Of a stretch of DNA of 64,000 nucleotides, positions 16,884 to 27,577 are shown piece after piece (position 1 is the stretch's first letter; the number at the start of each line of letters is the position of its first letter). Source of the stretch: Bradyrhizobium erythrophlei (lineage in GTDB: Bacteria > Pseudomonadota > Alphaproteobacteria > Rhizobiales > Xanthobacteraceae); NCBI RefSeq assembly GCF_900129425.1, contig NZ_LT670817.1, forward strand, positions 868,001-932,000. The letters run 5' to 3'. The notes beneath the pieces were generated by a model. The model was given only the letters and a program-made list of their open reading frames with translations, was not told where the DNA came from and did no database searches. The translations under genes and the position numbers were made by a program.

Positions 16884-17696
16884 ATGGAAATCAAGGTAGG
16901 CTTCGAGATCGCTCACGCGACGCTGCAGCCGACGCCAATGGTGATCATGCTCAGCATTCACCCCTCGCGCCGTCAGGACATCATCGGCACCGAGACCATC
17001 GCCGCCGAGCCGAACGTGCCGATCAAATTCTATAACGACAGTTTCGGCAACATCTGCGGCAGGCTGGTGGCGCCGGCCGGCGGCGTGACGCTGCGCGGCA
17101 GCGCGCTGGTGCATGATTCCGGCCTGCCGGACGCGATCGCGCCGACCGCGCAGCAGAGTCCGATCGACCAGCTGCCCGACGACATTCTGCTCTACCTGAT
17201 GGCGAGCCGCTATTGCGAGACCGACAAGCTGACCGACGTGGCGTGGTCGCTGTTCGGCAATACCCAGCCGGGCTGGGAGCGGGCGGCGGCGATCTGTACG
17301 TTCGTGCACAACCACGTCACCTTCGGCTATCAGCACGCGCATCACATGAAGTCGGCCCATGACGTCTACGCGCAGGGCGCCGGCGTGTGCCGCGATTTTG
17401 CCCATCTCGCGCTGACCTTCTGCCGCTGCATGGGGATTCCGGCGCGCTACTGCACCGGCTATATGGGCGACATCGGCATTCCCTACGATCCGGCGCCGAT
17501 GGATTTCTCCGGCTGGTTCGAGGCCTACCTGTCCGGCCGCTGGTACACGTTCGACGCCCGCCACAACAAGCCGCGGATCGGCCGCATCCTGATGGCCACC
17601 GGCCGCGACGCCGCCGATGTGGCGCTGACCACGAGCTTCGGGCGCATGGACCTGATGAAATTTCTCGTCGTCAGCGACGAGGTGGTGGCGGCGTAA
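16884..17696 (+). CDS. Transglutaminase-like protein, second of pair
   Basis: 270 residues; different N-terminal domain (MEIKVGFEIAHATLQPTPMV). Core has Cys in GAGVCRDFAHLALTFCRCMG, His less clearly placed because the HAW block is replaced by DFSGWFEAYLSGRWYTFDARH, and Asp in TFDARH. Substitution of the His-containing motif makes catalysis uncertain. It follows its partner after 1 base. The two proteins probably act together; paired transglutaminases are frequent in Rhizobiales. Confidence 0.82.
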   Translation: MEIKVGFEIAHATLQPTPMVIMLSIHPSRRQDIIGTETIAAEPNVPIKFYNDSFGNICGRLVAPAGGVTLRGSALVHDSGLPDAIAPTAQQSPIDQLPDDILLYLMASRYCETDKLTDVAWSLFGNTQPGWERAAAICTFVHNHVTFGYQHAHHMKSAHDVYAQGAGVCRDFAHLALTFCRCMGIPARYCTGYMGDIGIPYDPAPMDFSGWFEAYLSGRWYTFDARHNKPRIGRILMATGRDAADVALTTSFGRMDLMKFLVVSDEVVAA

Positions 17697-17710
17697 AGGC
17701 GGGACTCCCC

Positions 17711-17815
17711 TGTCATTCCGGGATGGTCCGAAGGACCAAACCCGGAATCTCGAGATTCCCCGATGTGCAATTGCACATCTGAGGTTCGATGCTTCGCATC
17801 GCCCCGGAATGACGG
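17711..17815. repeat. Dispersed palindromic repeat containing GATGTGCAATTGCACATC
   Basis: Outer arms TGTCATTCCGGGATGG and CCCCGGAATGACGG, inner hairpins ATGGTCCGAAGGACCA and AATCTCGAGATT, and the 18-bp perfect palindrome at 17762-17779. Further copies or partial copies at 33621, 33901 and 38439. Located between the transglutaminase pair and the next gene. Confidence 0.7.
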
Positions 17816-17827
17816 ATAAGGTAGTGC

Positions 17828-18226
17828 ATGACCTCCGATCGTCTCTTCGTCTACGGCACCTTGATGCGCGGCTACGCCCATCCGATGGCGCAGCTATTGT
17901 CGCGTAGCGCGGATTTTCTCGGCGAGGCCCGCTGTCGGGGCCGGCTCTATCTGGTGAAACACTATCCCGGGCTGGTGCTGTCGGACGACACAGCTGAGGT
18001 GGTGTTCGGCGAACTGTACCGGCTGCGTGCGCCCGTCGAACTGCTGCGCGAATTCGACATGTACGAGGCCTGCGGCGAGGGCTTTGCAACGCCGACCGAG
18101 TATATCCGCCAGATGCTGCCGGTGACCTCAGGCGAGGGCGCCGCCAGCGAGGCCTGGACTTATCTCTACAACTGGCCGATAACCCACCTGCCGCGCATCG
18201 CCTCGGGGCGGTTTCTGGAGAAGTAG
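17828..18226 (+). CDS. Gamma-glutamylcyclotransferase/AIG2-like protein
   Basis: 132 residues; starts RLFVYGTLMRGYAHPMAQLL, matching the substrate-binding YGTLxxG motif of the family, and has the expected acidic catalytic residue in LREFDMYEACGEGF. Members cleave gamma-glutamyl amine or amino-acid bonds with 5-oxoproline formation. Standalone gene after a repeat. Substrate unknown. Confidence 0.82.
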   Translation: MTSDRLFVYGTLMRGYAHPMAQLLSRSADFLGEARCRGRLYLVKHYPGLVLSDDTAEVVFGELYRLRAPVELLREFDMYEACGEGFATPTEYIRQMLPVTSGEGAASEAWTYLYNWPITHLPRIASGRFLEK

Positions 18227-18231
18227 CGCCT

Positions 18232-18375
18232 TCGTGTCCCGGACGCGGTGCAGCGCCCTTCGCGCTGCTCCGCAGAGCCGGGACCTAAACTTCCGTCGTG
18301 CATCCGTGGGCCCCGGATCAGCAGCGCACCACGCCGCAAGCGCGGCGCGCTGCGCAGCATCCGGGGCACGATGAC
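18232..18375. repeat. Intergenic GC-rich hairpin repeats
   Basis: CGTGTCCCGGACGCGGTGCA and GCTCCGCAGAGCCGGGACC form one hairpin; CCCCGGATCAGCAGCG and CGCTGCGCAGCATCCGGGG form another. Similar CCCGGGCGCGGCGCAGC blocks follow rpoD and its duplicated tail. Confidence 0.5.
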
Positions 18376-18400
18376 GGTATGTGGCGGCACAGCCGCAGCG

Positions 18401-18718
18401 TCAGGCGCGCTTTTTCGGCTTGGCCTTCTGCTGCATGTAGGAACGCAGCACGGCGTTGATGCGGCGCTGATAGCCGTCGCCTTCGCTCTTGAAATAGTCG
18501 AGCACGTCTTCATCGACGCGAATGGAAATCGCCTTTTTCCTGGCGGGTATTACCAGTACGGCGTCCGACCAGTCGATATCCTTGAATTCTGCCCAATCAG
18601 GATCATTCGCGATCGAGGCTTCGACTTCCTCGTCCGTCATCGCGTCGAAACGCGCCCAGTCAGTCTTTCCCTTGCGCCGATCGCCCCATCGACGCGTTAC
18701 GATACGCTCTTTCTTCAT
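18401..18718 (-). CDS. brnA: BrnA-family antitoxin
   Basis: 105 residues from ATG 18718. N-terminal acidic toxin-binding part (TDEEVEASIANDPDWAEFKD) and C-terminal ribbon-helix-helix (KKAISIRVDEDVLDYFKSEG, GYQRRINAVLRSYMQQ), ending in a basic tail. Binds and neutralises the BrnT toxin and represses the pair. Its start lies about 59 bases inside the end of the toxin gene in another frame. Confidence 0.85.
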   Translation of the reverse strand: MKKERIVTRRWGDRRKGKTDWARFDAMTDEEVEASIANDPDWAEFKDIDWSDAVLVIPARKKAISIRVDEDVLDYFKSEGDGYQRRINAVLRSYMQQKAKPKKRA

Positions 18719-19028
18719 TCGGTCTCGGATGGCGCGCTGAGATAATCCTGATGACATCGTTTCGGCGAGTGAAAATCACCGACACGATTCGATCATGGGA
18801 TTTCCCGATCGCGATCCATCTCTCCTCGCTATTGCGGTTTGATCCTCTGACGATAACTGGCCAGTAAAAAACTTCGCTGGCGTCCTCGAAGTCGATGCCA
18901 TGCTTGATCAGGTTAGCCTTGCTCTTTTCTTCGTCCCACTCGAAGCCAGTCGGCACGAGAAATTCGAAATCAGAATTTTCTGAAGCCATCGCGTACCGCT
19001 CTTTCGGATCGATGAAAGCATAGTTCAT
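18660..19028 (-). CDS. brnT: BrnT-family ribonuclease toxin
   Basis: 122 residues. The core FEWDEEKSKANLIKHGIDFE with DASEVFYW, ERWIAIGKS, RIVSVIFTRRNDVIRIISAR is the BrnT fold, including the R/H/E residues used for RNA cleavage. Compared with typical BrnT it has about 28 extra N-terminal residues and overlaps the antitoxin gene by some 59 bases, more than usual. First gene of the operon. Confidence 0.85.
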   Translation of the reverse strand: MNYAFIDPKERYAMASENSDFEFLVPTGFEWDEEKSKANLIKHGIDFEDASEVFYWPVIVRGSNRNSEERWIAIGKSHDRIVSVIFTRRNDVIRIISARHPRPNEERAYRNASMGRSAQGKD

Positions 19029-19059
19029 CTCCCATGTGTGCGGACCACGGTGAATGGAA

Positions 19060-19073
19060 ATTGTATATACAAT
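19060..19073. promoter_or_regulatory. Palindrome ATTGTATATACAAT, probable BrnA operator
   Basis: A perfect 14-bp palindrome 31 bases before the brnT start, followed by a second TTGTATTTCAATTG half-symmetric block. BrnA proteins autoregulate; this AT-rich symmetry in a GC-rich genome is the best site. Confidence 0.55.
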
Positions 19074-19217
19074 TGTATTTCAATTGTCAACCCGCAAACC
19101 TTTTGACGCGAACCCCTGTGAATAGCCGGGGAAAATCCAAACAATCTAAATATTTACGCAGGCCACCCTATATCCATGGCCGGTTGGCAGCAGCCTCCGA
19201 CTCACCGAAAATCACGC

Positions 19218-21248
19218 ATGCGCTTTACGCCTCAATTTCTCGACGAACTGCGTGCCCGGCTTCCGGTTTCGGAAGTGGTGGGCCGCCGCGTCAAATTGAA
19301 GAAGGCGGGAAGGGAGTGGAAGGGGCTGTCGCCGTTCCAGCAGGAGAAGTCGCCGTCGTTCACGGTCAACGACCAGAAGGGATTTTACCACGACTTCTCC
19401 TCCGGCAAGCACGGCGACATCATCTCGTTCCTGATGGAGACCGAGGGCGTCGGTTTTGCCGAGGCGGTGGAACGTCTCGCCGCGATGGCCGGCGTGCCGC
19501 TGCCGGCAGTGACCCCCGATGCCGCGCGTCACGAGCAGCGCCGCAAGACGCTGTACGATGTGATGGAGCTATCAGCGAAATTCTTCGCCGACACTTTGGC
19601 CTCGCGCAACGGAGCGAAAGCGCGCGGCTATCTCGCCGACCGCGCGATTTCGCCGGCCGTGCAGTTGCAGTTTCGCATCGGCTATGCCTCAGGCGAGCGC
19701 TTTGCGCTGAAGGAGTATCTCGGCGCCCAGGGCATTCCGGTCGAGGACATGGTCGAAGCCGGGTTGCTGGTGTCGGGCGACGATATTCCAGTGCCCTGGG
19801 ACCGTTTCCGCGACCGCGTGATGTTTCCGATCACCGACCTGCGCGGTCGCGTGATCGCGTTCGGCGGCCGCGCGCTGGAGAAAGATACGCCTGCGAAATA
19901 CCTGAACTCGCCGGAAACGCCGCTGTTTCACAAGGGCGACAATCTCTACAATCTGGCGCCGGCGCGTCTCGCCACCCATAACGGCAGCGCGCTGGTGGTG
20001 GTGGAAGGCTATGTCGACGTCATCGCCATGGTCGGCGCCGGCTTTCCCGCCAGCGTCGCGCCGCTCGGCACCGCGCTGACCGAAAACCAGCTGGCGCTGT
20101 TGTGGAAGATGGCGGACGAGCCGATCCTGTGTTTCGACGGCGACAAGGCCGGGCAGAAGGCGGCGTGGCGCGCCGCCGATCTGGCGCTGCCCCATCTGAA
20201 GCCCGGCAAGAGCCTGCGGTTCGCGCTGCTGCCGGAGGGACAAGACCCCGACGATCTCGCGCGCTCGGGCGGGCGGGCTGCGATCGAGGAAGTGATCTCG
20301 GCGGCGCGCGGACTCGCCGACGTGATCTGGTCGCGCGAGATCGAAGGCGGCACCTATGCGACGCCGGAGCGGCGCGCGGCGCTGGAGGCGCGGATCGGCG
20401 AACTCTCCAACGGCATCCGCGACGAGGTGGTGCGGCGATATTATCGCCAGGATCTGGCCCAGCGCCTGCAGCGGACGTTCGCGCCGGAAGCCGGGCGCGG
20501 CGGCTATGGCCGCGGCAATTTTCGCGGAGCAGCCGGCAATTTCGGCGGCGAATCAGGCCGGCGCTTTGCCTCGCGCGGCTGGTTCACGCCGGGTGCCGCG
20601 GGCCGATTCGAGCCGCGCGGCGGCCGCGCGTCCGCCTCGGCCGGCAGCCAGACCATCAACCGCGGGCCCTATCAGGCGGCCAGCGCCCAGCTTGCGACCA
20701 GCCCGATCATGCGCGGCCAGCGCAGCGCCTTGTCCCGCCGCGAGGCGTTGATCCTGCAGACCCTGATCAACCATCCCTGGCTGCTGCACGACCATCTCGA
20801 GGAGGTGGCGGCGCTGGAACTGGCCCATCCCGAGGCCAACAAGCTGCGCGCCGCCGTCATCGCGGCTTTCGCCAGCGACCACCATCACAGTCCGGAGCCC
20901 GACGAACAGGGCGAGAAAATGCGGGCCGACCTAGAAGCGCGCGGATTTTCTCAAACACTTCAAAGGGTTGACCTGGCGATTACGACCTCGGCGGTGTGGG
21001 GCGCCAAAGCCCATGCCGCGCGCGAGGACGTTCTTTCCACTTGGCACCAGCTGGTATCCTTGCATCGCCAATGGCACTCATTACTTAGGGAATTGAAGGA
21101 TGCCGAAGCGGCCTTGGGCGACGAGGCCAGCGAGGCCAATTTGGCGTGGCTGCGTGACGTGAAGGCCAGGATGGCCGAAGTCGACGGCACCGAGGCCCTG
21201 ATCGAGGGTTTCGGCGAATCGTCTGGCCGGTTCCAGCGCAGCGTCTGA
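19218..21248 (+). CDS. dnaG: DNA primase with degenerate zinc-binding domain
   Basis: 676 residues. N-terminal CHC2-type domain (residues 1-95), TOPRIM core (VVVEGYVDVIAM, then LCFDGDKAGQKAA), a Gly/Arg-rich linker (about 420-500) and a C-terminal helicase-interaction domain. It synthesises RNA primers at the replication fork with DnaB. The four zinc ligands of the N-terminal domain are absent: positions of the normal CPFHxE and CxxC read LSPFQQEKSPSF and YHDFSSGKHG (Ser, Gln, Asp, Ser). Many alphaproteobacterial primases seem to share such losses (recalled). ATG 19218 begins MRFTPQFLDELRARLPVSEV. Gene order dnaG-rpoD is ancestral. Confidence 0.95.
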   Translation: MRFTPQFLDELRARLPVSEVVGRRVKLKKAGREWKGLSPFQQEKSPSFTVNDQKGFYHDFSSGKHGDIISFLMETEGVGFAEAVERLAAMAGVPLPAVTPDAARHEQRRKTLYDVMELSAKFFADTLASRNGAKARGYLADRAISPAVQLQFRIGYASGERFALKEYLGAQGIPVEDMVEAGLLVSGDDIPVPWDRFRDRVMFPITDLRGRVIAFGGRALEKDTPAKYLNSPETPLFHKGDNLYNLAPARLATHNGSALVVVEGYVDVIAMVGAGFPASVAPLGTALTENQLALLWKMADEPILCFDGDKAGQKAAWRAADLALPHLKPGKSLRFALLPEGQDPDDLARSGGRAAIEEVISAARGLADVIWSREIEGGTYATPERRAALEARIGELSNGIRDEVVRRYYRQDLAQRLQRTFAPEAGRGGYGRGNFRGAAGNFGGESGRRFASRGWFTPGAAGRFEPRGGRASASAGSQTINRGPYQAASAQLATSPIMRGQRSALSRREALILQTLINHPWLLHDHLEEVAALELAHPEANKLRAAVIAAFASDHHHSPEPDEQGEKMRADLEARGFSQTLQRVDLAITTSAVWGAKAHAAREDVLSTWHQLVSLHRQWHSLLRELKDAEAALGDEASEANLAWLRDVKARMAEVDGTEALIEGFGESSGRFQRSV

Positions 21249-21486
21249 CTAAAATTGATGCGGACGACGGGGGCCGGAGCCGCGAAATGACTCGCCAAAT
21301 CCATGGTTTGGCGGCAAAAACAGGGTTAATCGAAGCTTAAGAGCCTGCGGGCTATAAGTAGGAAAATCGACGACAGCACGGACGGGGTGGCGGAGGTCTG
21401 CGCCGCCCTTTGCGCGTCGTAAGTAACTTCAGTTTCAAGGCGGGCGCGGCGACGTATCCTGCATGAGCGCGTTTCGGGAGCTATGA

Positions 21487-23631
<2,145 letters not shown>

Positions 23632-23742
23632 TCCCGTGTCCCGGGCGCGGCGCAGCACAAAGTGATGCGCCGCAGAACCGGGACCCGGATTTCTCTTTCC
23701 CAACGCGTCATGCCGGGGCTTGACCCGGGCACTCATCGAAAC

Positions 23743-23770
23743 AAAACGGCGGGCGAAAGCCCGCCGTTTT
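23743..23770 (+). terminator. Rho-independent terminator of rpoD
   Basis: Hairpin AAAACGGCGGGC-GAAA-GCCCGCCGTTTT, 12-bp perfect stem with tetraloop. An identical-type copy sits at 25838-25866 with a longer T-run. Confidence 0.88.
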
Positions 23771-23814
23771 ACGTTTGACGATTCCCGGTGGCCCCGCGGG
23801 CGGTCGGATTCGGT

Positions 23815-24555
23815 TCAGCTTGAGCCGGCCAATGCCACGGCATCGGCGCCGGCAGCAATGCGAAGCGGACACGACGGGTCGTTCGCCGCACGCCACACTG
23901 CTTCTGCCACGTCCAGCGACCGCGTGATCGCGGATGACTGCTGCCCTGCGAAGACACTCTTCGCCCAGCCGGCGTACGCCTCGGGGATGCCACCCTTCAT
24001 CCGGGGCTGTGCGTTTTCACCGAAGCGGGTCTCCGGCGCCCGTCCCGGCAGCACGAGGTTCACCCGCACATTGAATGGCCGGAGCTCCAGCGCAAGGGAC
24101 TCGGTGAACGCGTTCACCGCCGCCTTGCTCGCGGTGTACACGGAAAGCAGAGGGAGCGGCTTCAATGTTACGCTCGATGTGACATTGACGATGACACCGG
24201 CGTTCCGTTGCCTGAACTGAGGTAGCACCGCCTGGGTTACCGCCATCGTACCGAGGGTGTTCGTCTCGAAGACCTCGCGGGCGGTTTGCATCGAGGTGCC
24301 TTCGAGGACCCCCATCATGCCAATCCCTGCGTTGTTGACCAGGACGTCGATCGGCCCTGCGGCCTCCACGGCCTGACGAACGCTTTCCGAATCGGTGACA
24401 TCAAGGGCGAGCATGCGCAGGCGCTCGGAACGGGGCAGAACGTCCTCGCGCGGCGTGCGCATCGTGACGATGACCTTCCAATCGCGATCGAGGAAGTAGC
24501 GGGCGGTTTCGAGACCGAACCCGGACGAGCATCCGGTGATCAGGACGGTTTTCAT
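23815..24555 (-). CDS. Short-chain dehydrogenase/reductase
   Basis: 246 residues, classical SDR. Rossmann motif TGCSSGFG, NNAG motif in VLVNNAGIGMMG, catalytic Ser in VNVTSSVTLK and Tyr/Lys in YTASKAAV. Oxidises or reduces an unknown alcohol/carbonyl with NAD(P). ATG at 24555; longer frames upstream cross into the AraC promoter region. Divergent from the AraC gene with a 99-base gap, which suggests control by it. Confidence 0.88.
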   Translation of the reverse strand: MKTVLITGCSSGFGLETARYFLDRDWKVIVTMRTPREDVLPRSERLRMLALDVTDSESVRQAVEAAGPIDVLVNNAGIGMMGVLEGTSMQTAREVFETNTLGTMAVTQAVLPQFRQRNAGVIVNVTSSVTLKPLPLLSVYTASKAAVNAFTESLALELRPFNVRVNLVLPGRAPETRFGENAQPRMKGGIPEAYAGWAKSVFAGQQSSAITRSLDVAEAVWRAANDPSCPLRIAAGADAVALAGSS

Positions 24556-24654
24556 GGGGACTCCTGGAGTTGGTTGGCGATACCGAGACGGTAGATCGCA
24601 GCAACCGGACCCGCTATAATAGAAAGTCCAGGTTTCTTTCGCAGGAGTCCGGTA

Positions 24655-25560
24655 ATGGTCGACCCGTTCGCGGAGGTTGTCAGGTTGCTCCAGCCGGGCG
24701 CCACGTTCTCGAAAGTCGTCAGCGGCGCAGGTCTTTGGCGTGTTCGCCGCTCGGAGGCCGGTCGGCCCTTCTACTGCGCGATCCTCGACGGTTCGTGCCG
24801 CCTCGCGGTCGACGGGCGCGAGCCGATCACCCTCCAGGAGGGTGACTTTGTCCTGATCCCTTCGGCACATGACTTCACCGTGTCGAGCCTCGAGCCGGTG
24901 GCATCGGACGACATCGATACCCGGCCCGTCGCGTTACTCGATGGAGAATTCAGAGTAGGCATTCAAAGCGGCCCGCCCGACGTCAGGCTGCTGGTGGGCC
25001 ACTGCATCTTCGGCTCGCCGGACGCGGCCTTATTGGTTTCGCTGCTTCCGCAACTCGTGCACGTTCGCGGCGAGAGGAGGCTGACCACCCTGGTGCGGCT
25101 TGTAGGAGAAGAATCTCGCGAGCTGCGGCCCGCGCGCGATGTCATTCTGGCACGCCTGCTGGAGGTTCTGCTGATCGAAGCCCTCCGCTCCACCGCCGGG
25201 ACTGCAGCGTCGCCGGGACTCTTGCGGGGGCTTGCCGACGGACGCCTCGCGGTTGCGATACGACAGATGCACGAAAGTCCGACCCGGCCCTGGACGGTGG
25301 CGCAGCTCGCAAAGGAGGCAGCCCTCTCGCGCTCGGCGTTTTTCGAACGATTCAGCCGCGCAATGGGCGTCGCCCCGATGGAGTACCTGCTCGCGTGGCG
25401 CATGGCGTTGGCAAAGAACCTGCTGCGCCGAAACGAAGGTGGCGTTGCCGAAGTTGCGGAACGCGTCGGCTATGGCTCCGCAAGCGCGTTCAGCGTTGCA
25501 TTTACCCGCTACGTTGGCTTGCCGCCGATGCGGTATGCGCGGGAGCAGACGGAATCGTGA
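24655..25560 (+). CDS. AraC-family regulator with cupin sensor domain
   Basis: 301 residues. N-terminal cupin-like domain (GRPFYCAILDGSCRLAV, LQEGDFVLIPSAHDF), C-terminal double helix-turn-helix (WTVAQLAKEAALSRSAFFER; AEVAERVGYGSASAFSVAFT). Likely senses a small ligand and controls the divergent SDR gene. A TATAAT at 24615-24620 lies 35 bases before the ATG. SDR plus AraC with this arrangement is a common accessory pair in soil proteobacteria. Confidence 0.88.
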   Translation: MVDPFAEVVRLLQPGATFSKVVSGAGLWRVRRSEAGRPFYCAILDGSCRLAVDGREPITLQEGDFVLIPSAHDFTVSSLEPVASDDIDTRPVALLDGEFRVGIQSGPPDVRLLVGHCIFGSPDAALLVSLLPQLVHVRGERRLTTLVRLVGEESRELRPARDVILARLLEVLLIEALRSTAGTAASPGLLRGLADGRLAVAIRQMHESPTRPWTVAQLAKEAALSRSAFFERFSRAMGVAPMEYLLAWRMALAKNLLRRNEGGVAEVAERVGYGSASAFSVAFTRYVGLPPMRYAREQTES

Positions 25561-25649
25561 CGCGTGTAGAGCCGTAGAACGGATTGAAGCCGACACGTCC
25601 GCCGCAGCTTCCACAGCGAAGGCGGAAGCCGTAATCCGCCATTATTCGT

Positions 25650-25866
25650 CAGATCGAGGCGAAGGCGTTGCGCATGCTGAAGCATCCGTCTCGAAGCCGG
25701 AAGCTGCGGAGCTTCCTCGACAACTGATCCCGTGTCCCGGGCGCGGCGCAGCACGAAGTGATGCGCCGCAGAACCGGGACCCGGATTTCTCTTCCCAACT
25801 CGTCATGCCCGGGCCTGACCCGGGCATCCATCGAAACAAAGCGGCGGGCGAAAGCCCGCCGTTTTT
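25650..25866 (+). pseudogene. Duplicated rpoD 3' end with terminator
   Basis: 217 bases matching 23554-23770: last 26 codons of rpoD (QIEAKALRMLKHPSRSRKLR and end, with Lys to Met change), its stop, the CCCGGGCGCGGCGCAGC repeat, and the terminator hairpin. About a dozen base differences by eye. No start or upstream rpoD sequence accompanies it. The SDR/AraC pair lies exactly between the two copies. Upstream, 25600-25645 carries a GGCGGAAGCCGTAATCCGCC repeat. Confidence 0.85.
25838..25866 (+). terminator. Second copy of the rpoD-type terminator
   Basis: AGCGGCGGGC-GAAA-GCCCGCCGTTTTTT, ending the duplicated rpoD tail; would terminate readthrough from the AraC gene. Confidence 0.85.
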
Positions 25867-25939
25867 TATTGGAGTCGCAACTCGGAACAATTGCCTTTGA
25901 TTATGCACGTCTGAATTGTAAGGTGCCCCTAACTGGGGG

Positions 25940-27067
25940 ATGACGTGTATGAGTATCGAAGACGATAGCGCGGCTGCAACGCCAAAAAAGAAGAAGTCAG
26001 TTCGTAAAGCCCGAAAATCAAAGAAGGCAAAGAAGACCGGAAGAGCAAAGCAAGCTCGGTCTCCCGACGCAAACACGGGCGGGACCGCCAAATTCCCTAG
26101 GCATACCGTCGAAAAGGCTCTGCGTATCCCAAAGGCTATAATTGAACAAAATGCCGGAAGGGAATGCTCCGAGAATGATGCGGCGACGTACGCTGGAGTC
26201 GGACTCGGAGGCCCGTTCCGGCTGGAAATAAGCTCTGCAATAAAGTACGGATTTTTATCGCGGCCGCAAACCGGGTTTGTGGAAGTTACAGATAGAGGAC
26301 GGCAAGCCATAAGGCCGCAAAAGCCTGGCGATGATATCGAGGCACTGCGCCAAGCCGTCTTGGATGCACCAGAAATATCAGAAGTTTATAAGCACTACCG
26401 AGGCGAAGACCTGCCAGACGGTTCGTTCTTCGAACATGCATTGGTTGATAAATTCGGAATTCCAGCGGAGAAGGTCGCTGAGTTCGTTCAGGTGTTCATG
26501 AGTTCGCTGCGGAGTGCGCAGCTCTTGGAGCAGCGCGGTGACAAGCATCGGATTCTCGATGTTACGTTGACTCCCGATCGGGACACGGAAACCAGCCTAA
26601 AGAAAACGTCAGCGGCAAAACTTGTGGCGGGAGATTCCTGTTTCGTAGTCATGCCATTCGGCGCTCCAATCGGAGGCTACTATCAAAACATCTACGAACC
26701 TGCCATCCAAAAAGCGGGACTTCGGGCGGTGCGCGCTGACGCGGATATTTTCGGTACAGGGAAAATCATCGACCAGATTTGGACTGGAATAAACAGCGCC
26801 AAGGTATTGATTGCTGAACTCACTACGCGGAATCCGAACGTTTTTTATGAACTTGGGCTGGCACATGCCCTGGATAAACCGGTAGTCCTGATATCCTCCA
26901 ACAGGGAAGACGTCCCTTTTGATCTTAAACATATCAGGGTTATCTACTACGACGTTAGCGATCCATTTTGGGGGCAAAAGCTCATCGACAAAGTCGCCGA
27001 GAATATCGTGTCTGCTTTGAACAATCCTGAAGAAGCAGTCTTCAAACGAGCGTTAGAATCTGCGTGA
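25940..27067 (+). CDS. Winged-helix protein with C-terminal deoxyribosyltransferase-like domain, possible immune effector
   Basis: 375 residues in three parts. (1) Lys/Arg/Ala-rich tail, residues 15-45 (KKKKSVRKARKSKKAKK). (2) One or two winged-helix-like modules, residues 50-200, with RLEISSAIKYGFLSRP and TDRGRQAI. (3) Residues about 230-350: CFVVMPFGAPIGGYYQNIYEP, ADIFGTGKIIDQIW, LIAELTTRNPNVFYELGLAH, KPVVLISS. This FVVMPF...NPNVFYELG pattern marks nucleoside 2-deoxyribosyltransferase-like domains, which occur in predicted nucleotide-sensing or conflict proteins (family knowledge). Base composition is visibly lower in GC than neighbours, suggesting transfer. It is single, preceded by the rpoD-tail duplication. 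Confidence 0.7.
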   Translation: MTCMSIEDDSAAATPKKKKSVRKARKSKKAKKTGRAKQARSPDANTGGTAKFPRHTVEKALRIPKAIIEQNAGRECSENDAATYAGVGLGGPFRLEISSAIKYGFLSRPQTGFVEVTDRGRQAIRPQKPGDDIEALRQAVLDAPEISEVYKHYRGEDLPDGSFFEHALVDKFGIPAEKVAEFVQVFMSSLRSAQLLEQRGDKHRILDVTLTPDRDTETSLKKTSAAKLVAGDSCFVVMPFGAPIGGYYQNIYEPAIQKAGLRAVRADADIFGTGKIIDQIWTGINSAKVLIAELTTRNPNVFYELGLAHALDKPVVLISSNREDVPFDLKHIRVIYYDVSDPFWGQKLIDKVAENIVSALNNPEEAVFKRALESA

Positions 27068-27181
27068 ATTGAAAAGTACTTGAACTGCATTGCGGTTAGC
27101 ATTTCTGCAATTGCATTTGTGTGTGGGATGATCTGGCCAATTGGCTTTATGATATTTGGCGGCAAATTAACGCCTTAACAA

Positions 27182-27577
27182 TTGGAAATAGCGGAAATCG
27201 TGCGGATTGTGTTTATTGTCTGGTATGACACCCGCCGCCCCGTCTGCGACGCCGGGATCGACTGGCAACGCAACAAGTTGCTCGCCGCAGTCCGCGCCGG
27301 CCGCATTTCATTCCGCGACATCAATGACGAACCCGCTTCGCTCGCCGCCTATGGCGCCTCGCTCGATGATGTGCGCCGCCGCCTGCACGCCACGGATGAA
27401 TCGGGCCGGCTCGTCGTCGGCGCGGATGTGATGATCGCGATCTGGCGGGTGACTTCGGGCGAAGGCTGGCTGGCATCGCTGTTCGGCAATCCGGCGACGC
27501 TGCCGGTCACGCGCTTTGCCTATGATCGCTTCGCCGACGTGCTGTTCGCCTGGAACAAGCGGAAAGGGCATTGGTAA
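27182..27577 (+). CDS. DCC-family (DUF393) thiol-disulfide oxidoreductase-like protein
   Basis: 131 residues from TTG 27182, or about 125 from GTG 27200 which fits the family start better (VRIVFIVWYDTRRPVCDAG). The DxxCPxC hallmark is degenerate: only one Cys remains (YDTRRPVCDAGI), so redox activity is doubtful. Remaining sequence (ALLAAVRAGRISFRDI-like, YDRFADVLFAWNK) fits DCC proteins. It overlaps the next gene by one base (TAATG), so it is the head of a three-gene set. Confidence 0.6.
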   Translation: MEIAEIVRIVFIVWYDTRRPVCDAGIDWQRNKLLAAVRAGRISFRDINDEPASLAAYGASLDDVRRRLHATDESGRLVVGADVMIAIWRVTSGEGWLASLFGNPATLPVTRFAYDRFADVLFAWNKRKGHW

